DNA of 64,000 nt from Sanguinoderma infundibulare. Taxonomy: Eukaryota > Basidiomycota > Agaricomycetes > Polyporales > Polyporaceae. The translations under genes and the position numbers were made by a program. The first letter of the stretch is position 1. Every line of letters starts with the position of its first letter. The stretch spans positions 4,092,001-4,156,000 of the forward strand of contig JAVLRN010000003.1 of assembly GCA_032821775.1 (NCBI GenBank). The letters are read 5' to 3'. Below the pieces are notes generated by a model. The model saw only the letters and a program-made list of their open reading frames with translations, did no database searches and had not been told where the DNA came from. Positions 22,134 to 32,819 of the stretch are shown here, piece after piece.

Positions 22134-23929
22134 CTAGAGGCCGCGCACGTCAACTTCACCGATTCCCAAAAAATCGTCGGACCCGTAAAAATCCCCGCGA
22201 CTCACTACAGTCGTGAAACCGTTATGGTTCATCGCCACCTCCGGTATCTCCTGCCCCATCGAGACGCCCGGTAGGTACGGTCCATGAATCGCGACATGCA
22301 GGACCTCCTCCGCGCCCTCGGTTCCGAAGCTCGCCCGCAGGTCCTCCACATGCTCGTAAGCACCTTCGCTCCGCGGGAACGGCGTGTGCCGCGCATACCG
22401 CGCCGCCCACGGATTGACGTCGTAGATGATGGCGTCGCCGCCGTCCTTGTACTCCTCGTTCTCTAATACGATTGGCGCACGGGAGCCGTAGGGATAGCAG
22501 CGGTCGAAAGACCAACGGTAGTCCGCGTGGGGCGCACGGAGCGCGAGGGTGCGGCCCGGCCCTGACCATTCCTCCCACTCGAGCTCTGGGACAGGCCTCG
22601 ATTTGCCGCTCTCGGTCAGCGCGCGCCGCAGCGTACTGTACGGGATGAGTGTGGCCGGTACGTCTGCAGTGTTGACTACGAAGACCCTCAGGTCAGGATC
22701 CGGCCAGAACGGTTCATCCGGAGAAGGCGGCGCGGGGATCGGCGTCGGTCGTACGTGCACTCCGATAGTGTTCGCGGGGAATTTCAGGAGCAAACAAGGC
22801 CCGATGGGAAGCCTGAGCCCGTCAGAGTCGATCGGTCGCTCTGGAGAAGCGAAGCGGAACACATGGAGCCCGTCGTAGAATAGCGCGACAATAATGTGTT
22901 CGGCGTCGAGGAACGTGAACGACGCCACATGGTGGAAATCCGAGGTCTATCGCTCTGCCATCAGAGAGCGATTTCGGGTAAAGAACGGATCGCTGGCTTA
23001 CCCAAAGTCGTGGGCCTGCCCGCCAGTCCCAGACCTCGATGTTGGCGAAGTCGTTATGGTAGGGGTGCAGTGTGAGTGCGAGATACCGACCGTGGATCTG
23101 AATGGCGGGGACGCTTGTGGAGGCGCCGGCCCTATCCGCCATCTGAAGCTCCCCAGCCGGACGCGCGTGTAGCGCAGGTTCGACGGCGAGAGGGTGCTTG
23201 GCCGCAGGATTGCTGAGCGATCGCAGGTGAATCTCTACGTCGCTGTGTATCACAAATACCCCGTCAACCGCGCAACAGTGGAACAGACAACGTTGGACAG
23301 GCTTACAAACTATCCGCTATCTTCTGGACGACCACCAGGAGATCCTGCGAGAGGTCCGCCGACACGGTGGCGACTGCTTTCCCCGGAGAAAACACGTCCA
23401 AAGGGATCGACCATTCCCGCATCTTGCGCTCGCCGGTGAACCCTGGGGGCGCACATATGTCGATGATCCCCTGCGGCGGCTTGACGAGAGCGTACGAGAG
23501 GGAGGCTCCAATGGCTACGTGGCACTGCCAGCCATCGGTAGGCATCTTGGGGACCCTTGGCCATCGCTGGAAGGAGTATTCGAACTCGGTGTCTTTGTAC
23601 ATGCCAGAACGGAACTCGGCGCTCCACCCTCTCAGCTTCGCCAGCCGCTCCGAGACCGAGAGGGGACAGGTAGGCGGCCCGTCGATCATGCCATTGGTAG
23701 CGAGCTCGATTTTGTACTGTAGGTACAGGTCGTTTCGAACGATGCCTTCGAGAAGGCGGCAGACCTATGTGTAGGAATGCATCCGCCTAGGTCACACGGG
23801 CGAGTATGGTCCGTAGAAGGCACGATGACATACCTGTTTGGATACGAATAGCGTCTCAATCTCGCAAGCAGTCAAGATACAAATGAGAACGCTTTCAGGT
23901 AGCGCATCGAAGACAGATCGGGTGGACAT
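22134..23929 (-). CDS. F-box domain protein (agaricomycete expanded type)
   Basis: F-box proteins are substrate adaptors of SCF ubiquitin ligases. The first exon (ATG at 23929) reads MSTRSVFDALPESVLICILTA then CEIETLFVSKQ, a compact F-box motif of the LPxEVLxxIL type. It splices to a middle exon (about 23765-23304: QYKIELATNGM, SERLAKLRGW, WQCHVAIGASLSYAL, CAPPGFTG), then a third (VEIHLRSLSNP ... HGRYLALTLHPYHNDFANIEVWDWRAG, ending near 23009), then the last (FTFLDAEHIIVALFYDGLHVFRF to GIGEVDVRGL, stop at 22134). The C-terminal part resembles the beta-propeller-like substrate regions of the large basidiomycete F-box family. All junctions have GT..AG signals and no stop interrupts the frame. 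The substrate cannot be predicted. Confidence 0.8.
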
Positions 23930-24615
23930 GACTGGCAGTGTTCGCTTCGAGAACAGGATCGGTGTAAGGCATATGGCATCCTCCTGCCTTACTCGGACAC
24001 CTTCTCGGATTACGTACACCTACTATATATTCTCCTTCGCCTGATATCATGCTCCTTAGTTCTTACTCACACGATATCAGACTTTGTTCCAGTTCTCGTG
24101 TTTCGAGTGTTGGAGATTACGTCTCCTTCCAATCGGTCAAGTATATAGGTACTGCTTGAGAATAGAGGTTCGGGAGATGTCAATGATCGATGATCGGTGA
24201 TCACTGAAATTTCTCGACAGTTGGCCAGATCCCTCAATACTGTTTATAATGTATTGCATCCGTGAAGTCGACGTGCGCGGCCTCACACGTCGAATTCACG
24301 GATGCAATAAACAATATTGCTCCTGCCGCACCTAGTGAAGACAGTTCAGTATTGCTAGTCGGGGGCACGAAGTAGTCGGATATCCTGTACAACACTGACG
24401 AATATGCGTTTATAAGTACATCAACTCAACACTGAAGCGCCGGAGGCTTGACAAAACGTCCGATAGCATTGCAACAATACCGACGATAGCACATGAGAGA
24501 ACAATATACGTGACGCGACAACCGAAACATGAGTCATGACATGAACCCAGCCTCATCCAACCCTCCCAACCACCCCGAGCCGCTCTCCTTTCGACTTTCA
24601 ACGCAGTTGGGAAAA
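23930..24615. other. Intergenic region containing the hairpin
   Basis: Upstream region of the F-box gene and downstream region of the CDC14/SIN-type gene. Apart from the hairpin at 24235-24319, nothing is recognised. Confidence 0.4.
24235..24319. repeat. Long near-perfect hairpin (fold-back sequence)
   Basis: ATTGCATCCGTGAAGTCGACG at 24253 onward faces its reverse complement ending at 24308. This gives a 23-bp stem with one mismatch around a 10-nt loop (CGCGGCCTCA). Beyond a 5-7-nt bulge, CAATAcTGTTTAT (24235 on) continues to pair with ACAATATTG (24311-24319). It lies between the starts/ends of the F-box and CDC14-type genes, in otherwise featureless sequence. Confidence 0.8.
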
Positions 24616-27530
24616 TCAGCTCAAGCCCCATACCCCCGCCTTCTTCACGCCCTCGACGAGCGCGTCGACGTTTCCCAACATCGTCCCCAATATCTCCTTC
24701 TTCTCCGCCATCGTCTTCGCGCCCTTGTTCGCGCCCGCCTTCGCAGGGCCAGACCCGGACCCGGTTGGGGTACTCGCACTTCTCGACACCGCCGGGAGCG
24801 GGGACTCGCACGCCGACACGGGCGGACCTGCAGGCGAAGGCGAAGAGAACTCCGCGAGGCTCTGCGTGCGCCGGTGCAACTGCACTTTCGACGACGACAA
24901 CCCCTGCTTGGGTGTCTCGAGGACTTCGGTGTGGGCCGCTCTGAGCCTGAACTTGTTTCGGCGGAGGTCCGGGGTGCACGTGGCGGGAGGGTTCGTGATC
25001 TGAACAGAGGCAGATTCGATGGACGAGATGGATGAGATGGACGGCACGGACAGCCCACGGGAATGAGACTGAGAGTGGGAAGAGGTGAGCGGAGTGCTAG
25101 GCAGCGTGCGGGGAGTGCCAGCCGTGTGCCTCCGCCCGGAGTCGTCCCTGGTGTCGACCGCAGGTAGGGCTGAGCCCGAGTACGAGGAAGTCGTCTTCGA
25201 GATACTGCCGCCGCGATCGGGTTGCTTCGGGCGGAGACCACTCGGCCCGCGACCGAGGTGCGAGAGCTGTGGCTTCTTGGGACTGAGAGGGACGTAGTCG
25301 ACTTCCTTCTTCAGGATAAGCAACTTGGAACGGGGTTGCCCTCGACCGAGGGCGCTAGCGGCGGCAAGGGCACCGCCGGAAGGAGGGGTAACACTGCGGA
25401 TGGAAGGGGCGAGGCCGGGTATTATCGGCTTAGGCTTGAGAAGAGGTTTCACTGGGGTTTCGTTAGATGCTTGGGGCTTGGGTGATATTGGGGCTTCGTG
25501 AAGGGACGTGGACGTTGCAGTCGTGGAGGTCGACAGGATGGAGAACGCAGAGGAACCCGAGGAAGATCTTGATGAGGGAGTGGTTGTATATCCGGATCGG
25601 GATGTCACGGAGAGGGATGACGTAGATCGGGCAGGAGGGGTATCAGGAACCGTGAGGTTCGATACGACCTCATCTACGGACGACTCCGGCGGAGCAGTCT
25701 CGTCCAGTAGATAGAAATAAAGGAACTCAAGGCATTTCATCCTTTACGAAGTACATGAGCCGAAGTTTGACGGGATGGGTTTCAATAAGTACAAACCTGA
25801 CTTCACGTGGGGTGCCAGCCCGCTTGAGGATTTTGACAACGACTTGAACTCCGTTCAAGTCTTCAAACACACGTAAGGCTGGGCTTGAGTCGACGAGAAT
25901 GCAAAGCAAAGTGTCAAGAATCACGGAAGCGAGAGGCAAGTCAGATGACTTTGGAAGAGCAGACGATGACATGCCAGGCTTGGGGGAGGAGGTAGGTGTG
26001 CTGGACGGCGTTGGGGAAGTAAGGTGTCGGGAAACAAGCAGGAGGTCTAGGAGGACTTCCAGGGAGTACCTCCGACCGAGAAATTGCTTGCTCGGTTTGT
26101 GCATCAAAGCAACACCTTGAACGATGGACATCGCTTGTGCGACCTGAGAGGACACGATGATGACTTCACATTTCCTGACGTCTAGAAGGGCTAGCTCAGC
26201 ACTGCAAAGAAATGACCATCTCCGAAGATAGAACGGGGAAGGATAGGGAGTACATACAAGAGCAGTAAGAGTGTCAACTACCTGAGTCTTACTATTTTGC
26301 CCTGTCGAGGCGGTGGGCCGGAGAGCCTTACTGGTTTGTCGGGAGGAAAGCGCACTGAGGTGCCGCGTAGCCACGTAATGTGTGACATACCCCGCACGCC
26401 GAAGAGCAGGGTTGCGCACCCTCGCGTCGAACATGGACTTCGTCGCCTCTGCCCCTCGACCGCGTTCCCGCGGCGTGTCAACAAGATGACAGACCGGTGT
26501 CTCCCTGAGCTCTTCGCATGAAAGCCCGGATGGGCTTTCGAACAGCTCTCCGTCGTCCCCATTAAATCCAAGTACATGTAAGTACCGAGAAGAGGATCTC
26601 GGTGAGGACGAGGAAGAGGATGGTTTGTCGCCTCGGTGCGGCTCTGGCATGGACGACGCTCATTTCGAACAACTTTAAGGCAGTTACGACCGCCCTCACC
26701 AGCGCGCGGACACCTTTGGGCTTGCCCACCTGGACGTAGGAGCCATCCGCGCCGGCGAATACTACGAGAGCTTAAAGTTGTCTGGGACGACCATCGCCCC
26801 AGATGACTTTGAGCTCCCATACGATATGCGACCATCCTTGCCGGCGCAGCGTGGCCCACCGCCTCACCAGGGCAAAATAGTAAGACTGCGGTAGAGTCTT
26901 ACTCTGACTACTCTTGTATGTACTCTTCCGCAAGAGGGCATTTCTACAGCGGGAAGGGCTTTGAGGCATTTCGTCCTCCAGGGAAGGCATCGTCAAACCG
27001 TTTCCGATACCCTTTGCGGGTGTAAGAGATATATAGGAAATGCTGCTTATTTCCAAAACCATTCCCGCGTGCCGAAACGGCGATATCCTTGCTATGCAGG
27101 TATTGAACGATCTCAAAAAGAGACATAATAACTCACCATCGGTAGAAGCCTTATTCAGAGCCTTGTCCAACAGCGTAGACGTAACGGAAGTCCACGAGAT
27201 TATCCGTGATGACACTGCGGCACAGGATATGTGAAGCGTTCGGAGGGCATGAGGCGGACACGTACCATTGCATTGAAACGTGTCCTGCAATGCATTGAAG
27301 TATCCGGGGAGTCCTACAGCCCTTGGGTCTGACGTCTCGGCGAGTACATGTTCAATAGCCACCAGGGCGTCACCCTTTGTTGCAGTCGATGTCCTGTTTG
27401 AGACCAACTACTGCCAATGAGATGGACCAGTTCTCTAGCGAACAGCATACTCACATCATCAAGGGCATCCTGGAGGATGTCATGCATGGGCGCAGTATTT
27501 GGGCATGAGCTATCGACGTCGAGATCCATG
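24616..27530 (-). CDS. CDC14-type septation initiation network (SIN) component
   Basis: Fission yeast Cdc14 (not the phosphatase of budding yeast) binds the kinase Sid1 at the spindle pole body and helps trigger septation. Minus-strand exons: 27530 (MDLDVDSS... MHDILQDALDD), about 27390-27269 (KGDALVAIEHVLAETSDPRAVGLPGYFNALQDTFQCN), about 27218-27138 (SSRIISWTSVTSTLLDKALNKASTD), about 26202-25790 (IVQGVALMHKPSKQFLGRRYSLE, SVILDTLLCILVDSSPALRVFEDLNGVQVVVKILKRAGTPREVR), and the last from about 25741 (MKCLEFLYFYLLDE) to the stop at 24616. The long Ser/Pro-rich tail (about 350 aa) ends with a conserved-looking ILGTMLGNVDALVEGVKKAG. The intron between STD and AELALLD is about 935 bp and holds a terminal-inverted-repeat element; the codon phases across it disagree by one, so a small exon is unseen or the gene is damaged there. 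Confidence 0.75.
26249..26926. mobile_element. Non-autonomous element with ~72-bp terminal inverted repeats, inside a CDC14-type gene intron
   Basis: The left end (26249-26319: GAGTACATACAAGAG ... AGTCTTACTATTTTGCCCTG ... CGGTGGGCC) is repeated in reverse complement at 26853-26926, with a fully matching 20-base core and only scattered differences elsewhere. The interior of about 530 bp has no transposase. This layout is that of a MITE-like or internally deleted DNA transposon. Target-site duplications were not obvious at either end, so the precise boundaries are uncertain. The element lies within one intron of a gene whose other introns are about 50-60 bp. Confidence 0.8.
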
Positions 27531-27998
27531 GTGCGATCGTTTCCAAGTTCAAGCGGGGGGATATGGAGATTGTGCGCCGTGTCGTTCAATGCATGGAGTT
27601 GAGGGGGGCGGGCAAGCCCAGGCCACCGAGAGGTGTGTCGCCGGAGAGGGAGGAAGGGGGTCTCCGTCGTGTCGATCGTCGCAGAATGAGCAGAGGATGG
27701 CGAGCACGCACAAAGGCCAACACTTGAAGTTGGTTCCAAAACAGGCACAGGTTGAACCCCACGCTAGGGTTACGCAACAGGACGGCGCGACTCGCATTCT
27801 GGTCAGGTGGTCGTGGGGTATGGACGGGCCGGGCTTGCCGACGCGGCCGGTGTCCCCGGGCCCCACATCGGATTCCGCCATGGGCCGGATCAGGCGTGTA
27901 GCACGAGTAGGCCGGTCGTCGCTCACGCTCCCACCTCCATCGCGCTCGCTATATGTAATCATGTCTCCCCCGTCCCAGCTTGCTCATCCACCACCATC
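27531..27998. promoter_or_regulatory. Divergent intergenic region between the CDC14-type and FAH-family genes
   Basis: A 468-bp head-to-head interval from the CDC14-type start (27530, minus) to the FAH-family start (27999, plus). It should contain both promoters. No specific operator or TATA element could be assigned with confidence. Confidence 0.4.
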
Positions 27999-29586
27999 AT
28001 GTCACCCATCAGGACGGTGAGCTTGCCCCTCTCGTTCGCGAGGACATGCAGACTGACTGTGTGCGTAGCAATGGACTCGCCTTATCCGTTTCGTAGCGGC
28101 GGAGACTGCTCAGGTGCACCTTGGTGAACCTGTGGACCCAAAGCTTGACAGTACGTTCTTGCTCGTCTTTGTCTGTGGACAGCAAGATTGACACCGTTGG
28201 CATCAGTTGGTCTTGCCATCCACCAAAAGCAACCGGTCAAGGCGTACGAGATCGTCGGCTCTGCTCTCGACCCCGCTGCTCAAGTCACGAAGAATGTTCT
28301 GACTGTCAAGCAGCTCCTTGCACCGCTCGCACGAGAAGAAGTTGGACTCGTCCGTTGTCTTGGCCTCAATTACGCCGATCATGCCGTATGTGTCTCCCCC
28401 ATGTCCCTACCCTTATACACCGTTGACCTTGACCGAACGCTCAGGCTGAGGCCAACTTGACTAAGCCAACGTGCGTGTGTTCCCTTGTCTTCCATCATTT
28501 TCTACGTTCCATGGTTCCGAAACATATGGCACGGTATGGCTTGGACGTTCTTCTTAATCGATTGACATAACACGCTGCGCCCGCTGTTGCAAACGCATGA
28601 GATATGCTGTCACGGCGACTTACGGGCTTTCATCTAAGTTTTCATGTACATACATCTAACCGCATCATGTATCGATTGTCCCGGGACCTTTCCCTCATCA
28701 GCCACGAGCCATGCTTTCGATACTACAGATGTACTAGAGCTTTTAACCGTTCTCAAGAGCGATCCGCGAGAATCATAGCTAATATTATCATTTTGCAGTT
28801 ATCCCGTCCTGTTCTACAAACCGGTCACTTCCCTGATTGGTCCTGAAGTTCCCGTTACCATCCCAAGACATGTTCAACCCGTGGCGAAGCACCTTCCCGA
28901 CTACGAGGTTGAACTGACCGTCGTCATTGGCAAGCCTGCCAAGAACGTGTCTGAGGCCGACGCGCTTGATTACGTCCTCGCGTACACTGCTGGGAACGAT
29001 GTACGTCTATATCCCCTCCTTATGTCCGCATCATAACCTTATAACGTATTACATCCGCGCCCTTACAGGTTTCATTTAGATATCACCAGATGGCCGTTTC
29101 GCAATGGAACTTTTCCAAGGGCTATGGTACAACTGCTTCGTCTGATACGTTCGCGCAAAGTGCTCACCCACTATTCTTAGATAACACCACCCCGATTGGT
29201 CCTTGCCTCGTTGCTGCCCATGCCATTCCTGACCCTCAGAAGGTACCTCTGAAGACGGTGGTCAACGGGAAGACTGTCCAGGACGGAACCAGCGCGTAAG
29301 ATTTCATCCCGTTTCTCGAGCGCACTTTTTCTCATCGCTGAGCACTCCACTTTCGCTATTCAGCGACCAAATCTTCAACATCCGCCAGACCATTGCCTTC
29401 CTCTCCCAAGGCACGACGCTACTCCCTGGCTCCATCATCATGACCGGCACGCCGAAGGGCGTCGGCTTCGTCAAGAAACCTCCCGTATATCTCAAGCATG
29501 GCGATGACATGAGCATTTGGCTTGGCGGTGGTATTGGCACCCTCGTGAACCCGGTGGTCGAAGAGCGCGGGCACGCGAAACTGTAG
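27999..29586 (+). CDS. Fumarylacetoacetate hydrolase (FAH) family protein
   Basis: FAH-fold enzymes are Mg-dependent hydrolases or decarboxylases of oxo-acids; this form resembles FAHD1-like acylpyruvase/oxaloacetate decarboxylase proteins. Exons: 27999-28016 (MSPIRT), about 28061-28139 (WTRLIRFVAAETAQVHLGEPVD), 28207-28386 (KQPVKAYEIVGSALDPAAQV, VGLVRCLGLNYADHA), about 28443-28468 (AEANLTKP), 28800-29000 (YPVLFYKPVTSLIGP, PDYEVELTVVIGKPAKNVSEA), 29069-29126 (SFRYHQMAVSQWNFSKG), 29179-29299 (PIGPCLVAAHAIPDP) and 29363-29586 (FNIRQTIAFLSQGTTLLPGSIIMTGTPKGVGF). The metal-binding EVELTVVIG (the acidic triad region) and the GTPKGVG signature are intact. Frames agree at the junctions. The 330-bp intron after TKPT is several times longer than the others. 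Confidence 0.85.
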
Positions 29587-30278
29587 ACTGGGTCCGCCAC
29601 CAAGAAATGCCTCAGCGGCCCTATGGTCGACCGGCGGCCAGGAGCGTACTGTGTCAGGGGTGGGTACGTTCACTCGGACATGACCTGGTCTCCCTCTGGG
29701 TCTGGGTGCGCGTTTCGTGAATAGAAGTTAGCCGCTGAGTGATCCTGTCTATTCGTATATTGTGCTGAATACACTTGCTTGGCTGGAATTACGAGATTGC
29801 TTTGTACTCCAAGGTGCGAAGGTTCTTTCGGCGTTTTAGGGATGTCGCGCTTCAATTTAAAACGACATCGAAACCTTCAGCGGACCCAGTTCAGTTGTAG
29901 TTCCCAAGCACCCAAGCCAGCCCCTTGTGCCCTGCGGAGTCTCGCACGAACGACCGCTAGCGCTCTCGAATTGGTCTCGGCGACGCCACGGTGGTCTTCG
30001 TACATATCGTCATAGGTGCCACTTTGGGACCTCTCCAACACCCAAGCATCGTACTGACTCTCTAGCATGGAATCGGATGGAATCCCTTGGATCCTGAACG
30101 CAGCTCATGACCTCGCCCCCTGTCTACGATCCCCATATGCCATGTTAGAGTTGGCCCAACTCTGAACAGCAGACTTCACATTCAAATTGTCAACCGTGAC
30201 AGAGATAAATATAAAAGCATGTGTCTACGTTCCTCAGCTCGAGCCAACGCAGCAGCCACTCCAGCACTTCGCGACAAG
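29587..30278. other. Intergenic; promoter region of glyoxal oxidase 2
   Basis: This 690-bp stretch contains no recognised gene. The last 100 bp before 30279 has an AT-rich patch (AAATATAAAAG near 30208-30218) about 70 bp upstream of the start that could serve as a TATA box. Confidence 0.4.
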
Positions 30279-32154
30279 ATGAAACGCTCTCTGCTTTCCC
30301 TCCTCCCGTTCTTCGCCTCTCTCGCTTCTGCCGCGACGCCGACACCCGATGCTCCGGCGTGGCGGTTCAATCTCGTTGCCGAGTCGTCTGGCATCGTGGC
30401 CCTCGAGTCGGTCATCGTCAACCCAAACCTCGCACTCTTCTTCGACCGCGCCTCCGACGACCCGCTACAGATCAACGGCCACTCAGCGTGGGGCGCGCTC
30501 TTCAACCTCCAGACCGCCGAGGTCACACCGCTAAATGTGATCACCAACTCGTTTTGTGCCAGCGGCGCCTTCCTCAGCAACGGCACTATGGTCAGTGTCT
30601 TATGGCACTGATGCCGCGTTTTCTATGGCTGAGTTGAACCACAGGCCAGCATTGGCGGAGACCAGACCGGATTCCCGGGAAACCCTGTCATCGAGCCCGG
30701 GAACCAGGCCATTCGGCTCTTCGACCCTTGCGCATCGCTCACGGGAGAGGGCTGCACGCTTTTTGAAGACCCGAACCTCATTCTCCTCGAGAAGCGATGG
30801 TACCCCTCGGCCACGCGCATCTTCGACGGTAGCCTCATCATTGTCGGCGGGATGCATGTGGAGGCCGTGTTCTACAACGTTGACCCGGCGAACACCATCG
30901 AGTTCTTCCCGCGCAAGGAGGAGACCGCCCGGCCTTCTCCGTTCCTGGAGAGGAGTCTTCCTGCGAACCTGTTCCCGCGGTTTGCATCATGTTTTCAGTA
31001 CCTTGTGTGCCAATATGCTCATTGGACGTTGATGCAGTCTCTTCTCCCTCCCCGACGGCAAGGTCTTCATGGTCGCCAACAACCGGTCGGCCATCTACGA
31101 CGTCGAGACGGACACCGAGACACCCGGCCCCGACATCCCGAACGGCATACGCGTGTCGAATCCCACCGACGGCTCCGCTATCCTCCTCCCGCTTTCTCCC
31201 CCAGACTTCACTCCTGAAGTGCTCGTCTGTGGTGGTTCCAATATCGACGACCGGACCCCATCGGAGGATCTCTCCAGCCAGATCCCCTCTAGTTCTCAGT
31301 GCTCCCGCATCACGCTCACGCCCGCGGGGCTCGCGAAGGGCTGGGAAGTCGAGCACATGCTCACGAACCGCACCCTACACGAGATGCTCCACCTGCCCAA
31401 CGGCCAGATCCTCGTCGCGGGCGGCGCCGCGTCCGGGTTCGCCGGGTTCGACAGCGTCCAGGACCCGATCGGCAACTCGAATGCGGACCATGCCGTGCTC
31501 GTGCCCGAGCTCTACACGCCCTCGGCCGCGAGCGGGAAGCGCTTCAGCAACGCCGGGCTGCCGAACGCGGGCATCGCGCGCGTGTACCACTCGAGCATCA
31601 CGCTGACGCCGCAGGGGAACTTCCTCGTCGCGGGGAGCAACCCGAACAACGGGAGCGGCTTCACGGGCGCGGGCGTGACGTTCCCGAGCGAGTTCCGCGT
31701 GCAGACGCTCGACCCGCCGTTCATGTTCGTCGAGCGGCCGAAGATCCTGAGCGCGCCGGAGAAGCTCGCGTTCAACAGCAGGGTCACCGTGCCGATCTCT
31801 GTTCCGGAGTCTCTTAGTCATGCCAATGCGAAGGTGCAAGGTATGGATTCCGTGTACTACTTGGTCGTTCCCCAAAGCGATCGGATGGACAGGTTGCTGA
31901 CACGCCTATGCTTGTGGGCAGTTTCGCTCATGGACCTCGGGTTCTCCACCCACGGCTTCCACGTCGGCGCACGGCTGGTGTTCATGGACGCGACCATCTC
32001 GAAGGACCAGAAGTCGCTGACGTTCGTCACGCCTCCGAACGGACGCGTGTACCCGCCTGGGCCGGCGACCGTCTTCCTGACGATCGACGATGTGTCGAGC
32101 GAGGGTGCTTGGGTGATGGTGGGCAGTGGAAACGCTCCGCCGACCCTGGAGTGA
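30279..32154 (+). CDS. Glyoxal oxidase-like copper radical oxidase 2 (AA5_1), secreted
   Basis: Same family and extracellular H2O2-producing role as the minus-strand paralogue. Exons 30279-30590, 30645-30979, 31038-31840, 31922-32154, about 560 aa. Signal peptide [18 protein letters not shown]. Catalytic residues kept: Cys in NSFCASGAF, Tyr in [10 protein letters not shown], Tyr-His in RVYHSSITL, and the late His in STHGFHVGA. The three intron positions are identical to those of the paralogues. The end reads [10 protein letters not shown], as in the other two. The GC-rich third exon uses codons ending in C or G almost exclusively. A third family member follows in the same direction 665 bp downstream, a typical tandem duplication. 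Confidence 0.92.
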
Positions 32155-32819
32155 TTTTTGGTGGCTCTGGAATGGGCGAATGGGACGTGCCTTGCTTCGT
32201 TTTAAATCATAAAGCTTATACGGAACTTGAATATCACAAAAGTAGCGATGGAGCATCCCTGGCTCGGCGTCGAATGGTGAGAAGAGGCGGTTCTCACCAA
32301 GGCGATTGTGCTTCCACGGCCTCATTCTCTTTAGTGGGCATGCATGTTGAACATCTCACCGTTCATGCAGACATCCCACAGGTGTAAAAGAGGAGCAGGA
32401 ATAATTCGCCTTCAAAGTCTACGAAATAGAGGGGAGTCTTAAGTCTCCTTCGCATCGTTCCGAATGTATCATGGAGTCTTACTTCTCTCACAGCCAGACG
32501 CTGCTGCGCATAGCATGTGTATAACGATGGGACAGAATGATAAGCACCGAGGGCGCGGGTGCGTTCCAGGTGCTTAATGCGCTGGGTATGTTCTCAACCT
32601 CCAGCGAACCCTCGGCTGCAATTGACCGGCATTGACCCCTCAGGACCAAAAGAGATGCCGATGATTCATGTCTCTCACCGTCCCTGTTAGCAGATGCACG
32701 ACCAGTAATACCGTCGGGTCTAAGCCCCGATGCAGTTCAACTGCTACATAAGCCGATCCTCCACGTTTCCTAATCCTCGGACGGAAAGCGTTCGACGACT
32801 TGGCCAATCCACCTTCAAG
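32155..32819. other. Intergenic between tandem glyoxal oxidase genes
   Basis: Contains the 3' flank of gene 2 and the promoter of gene 3. No additional gene is recognised. Confidence 0.4.
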
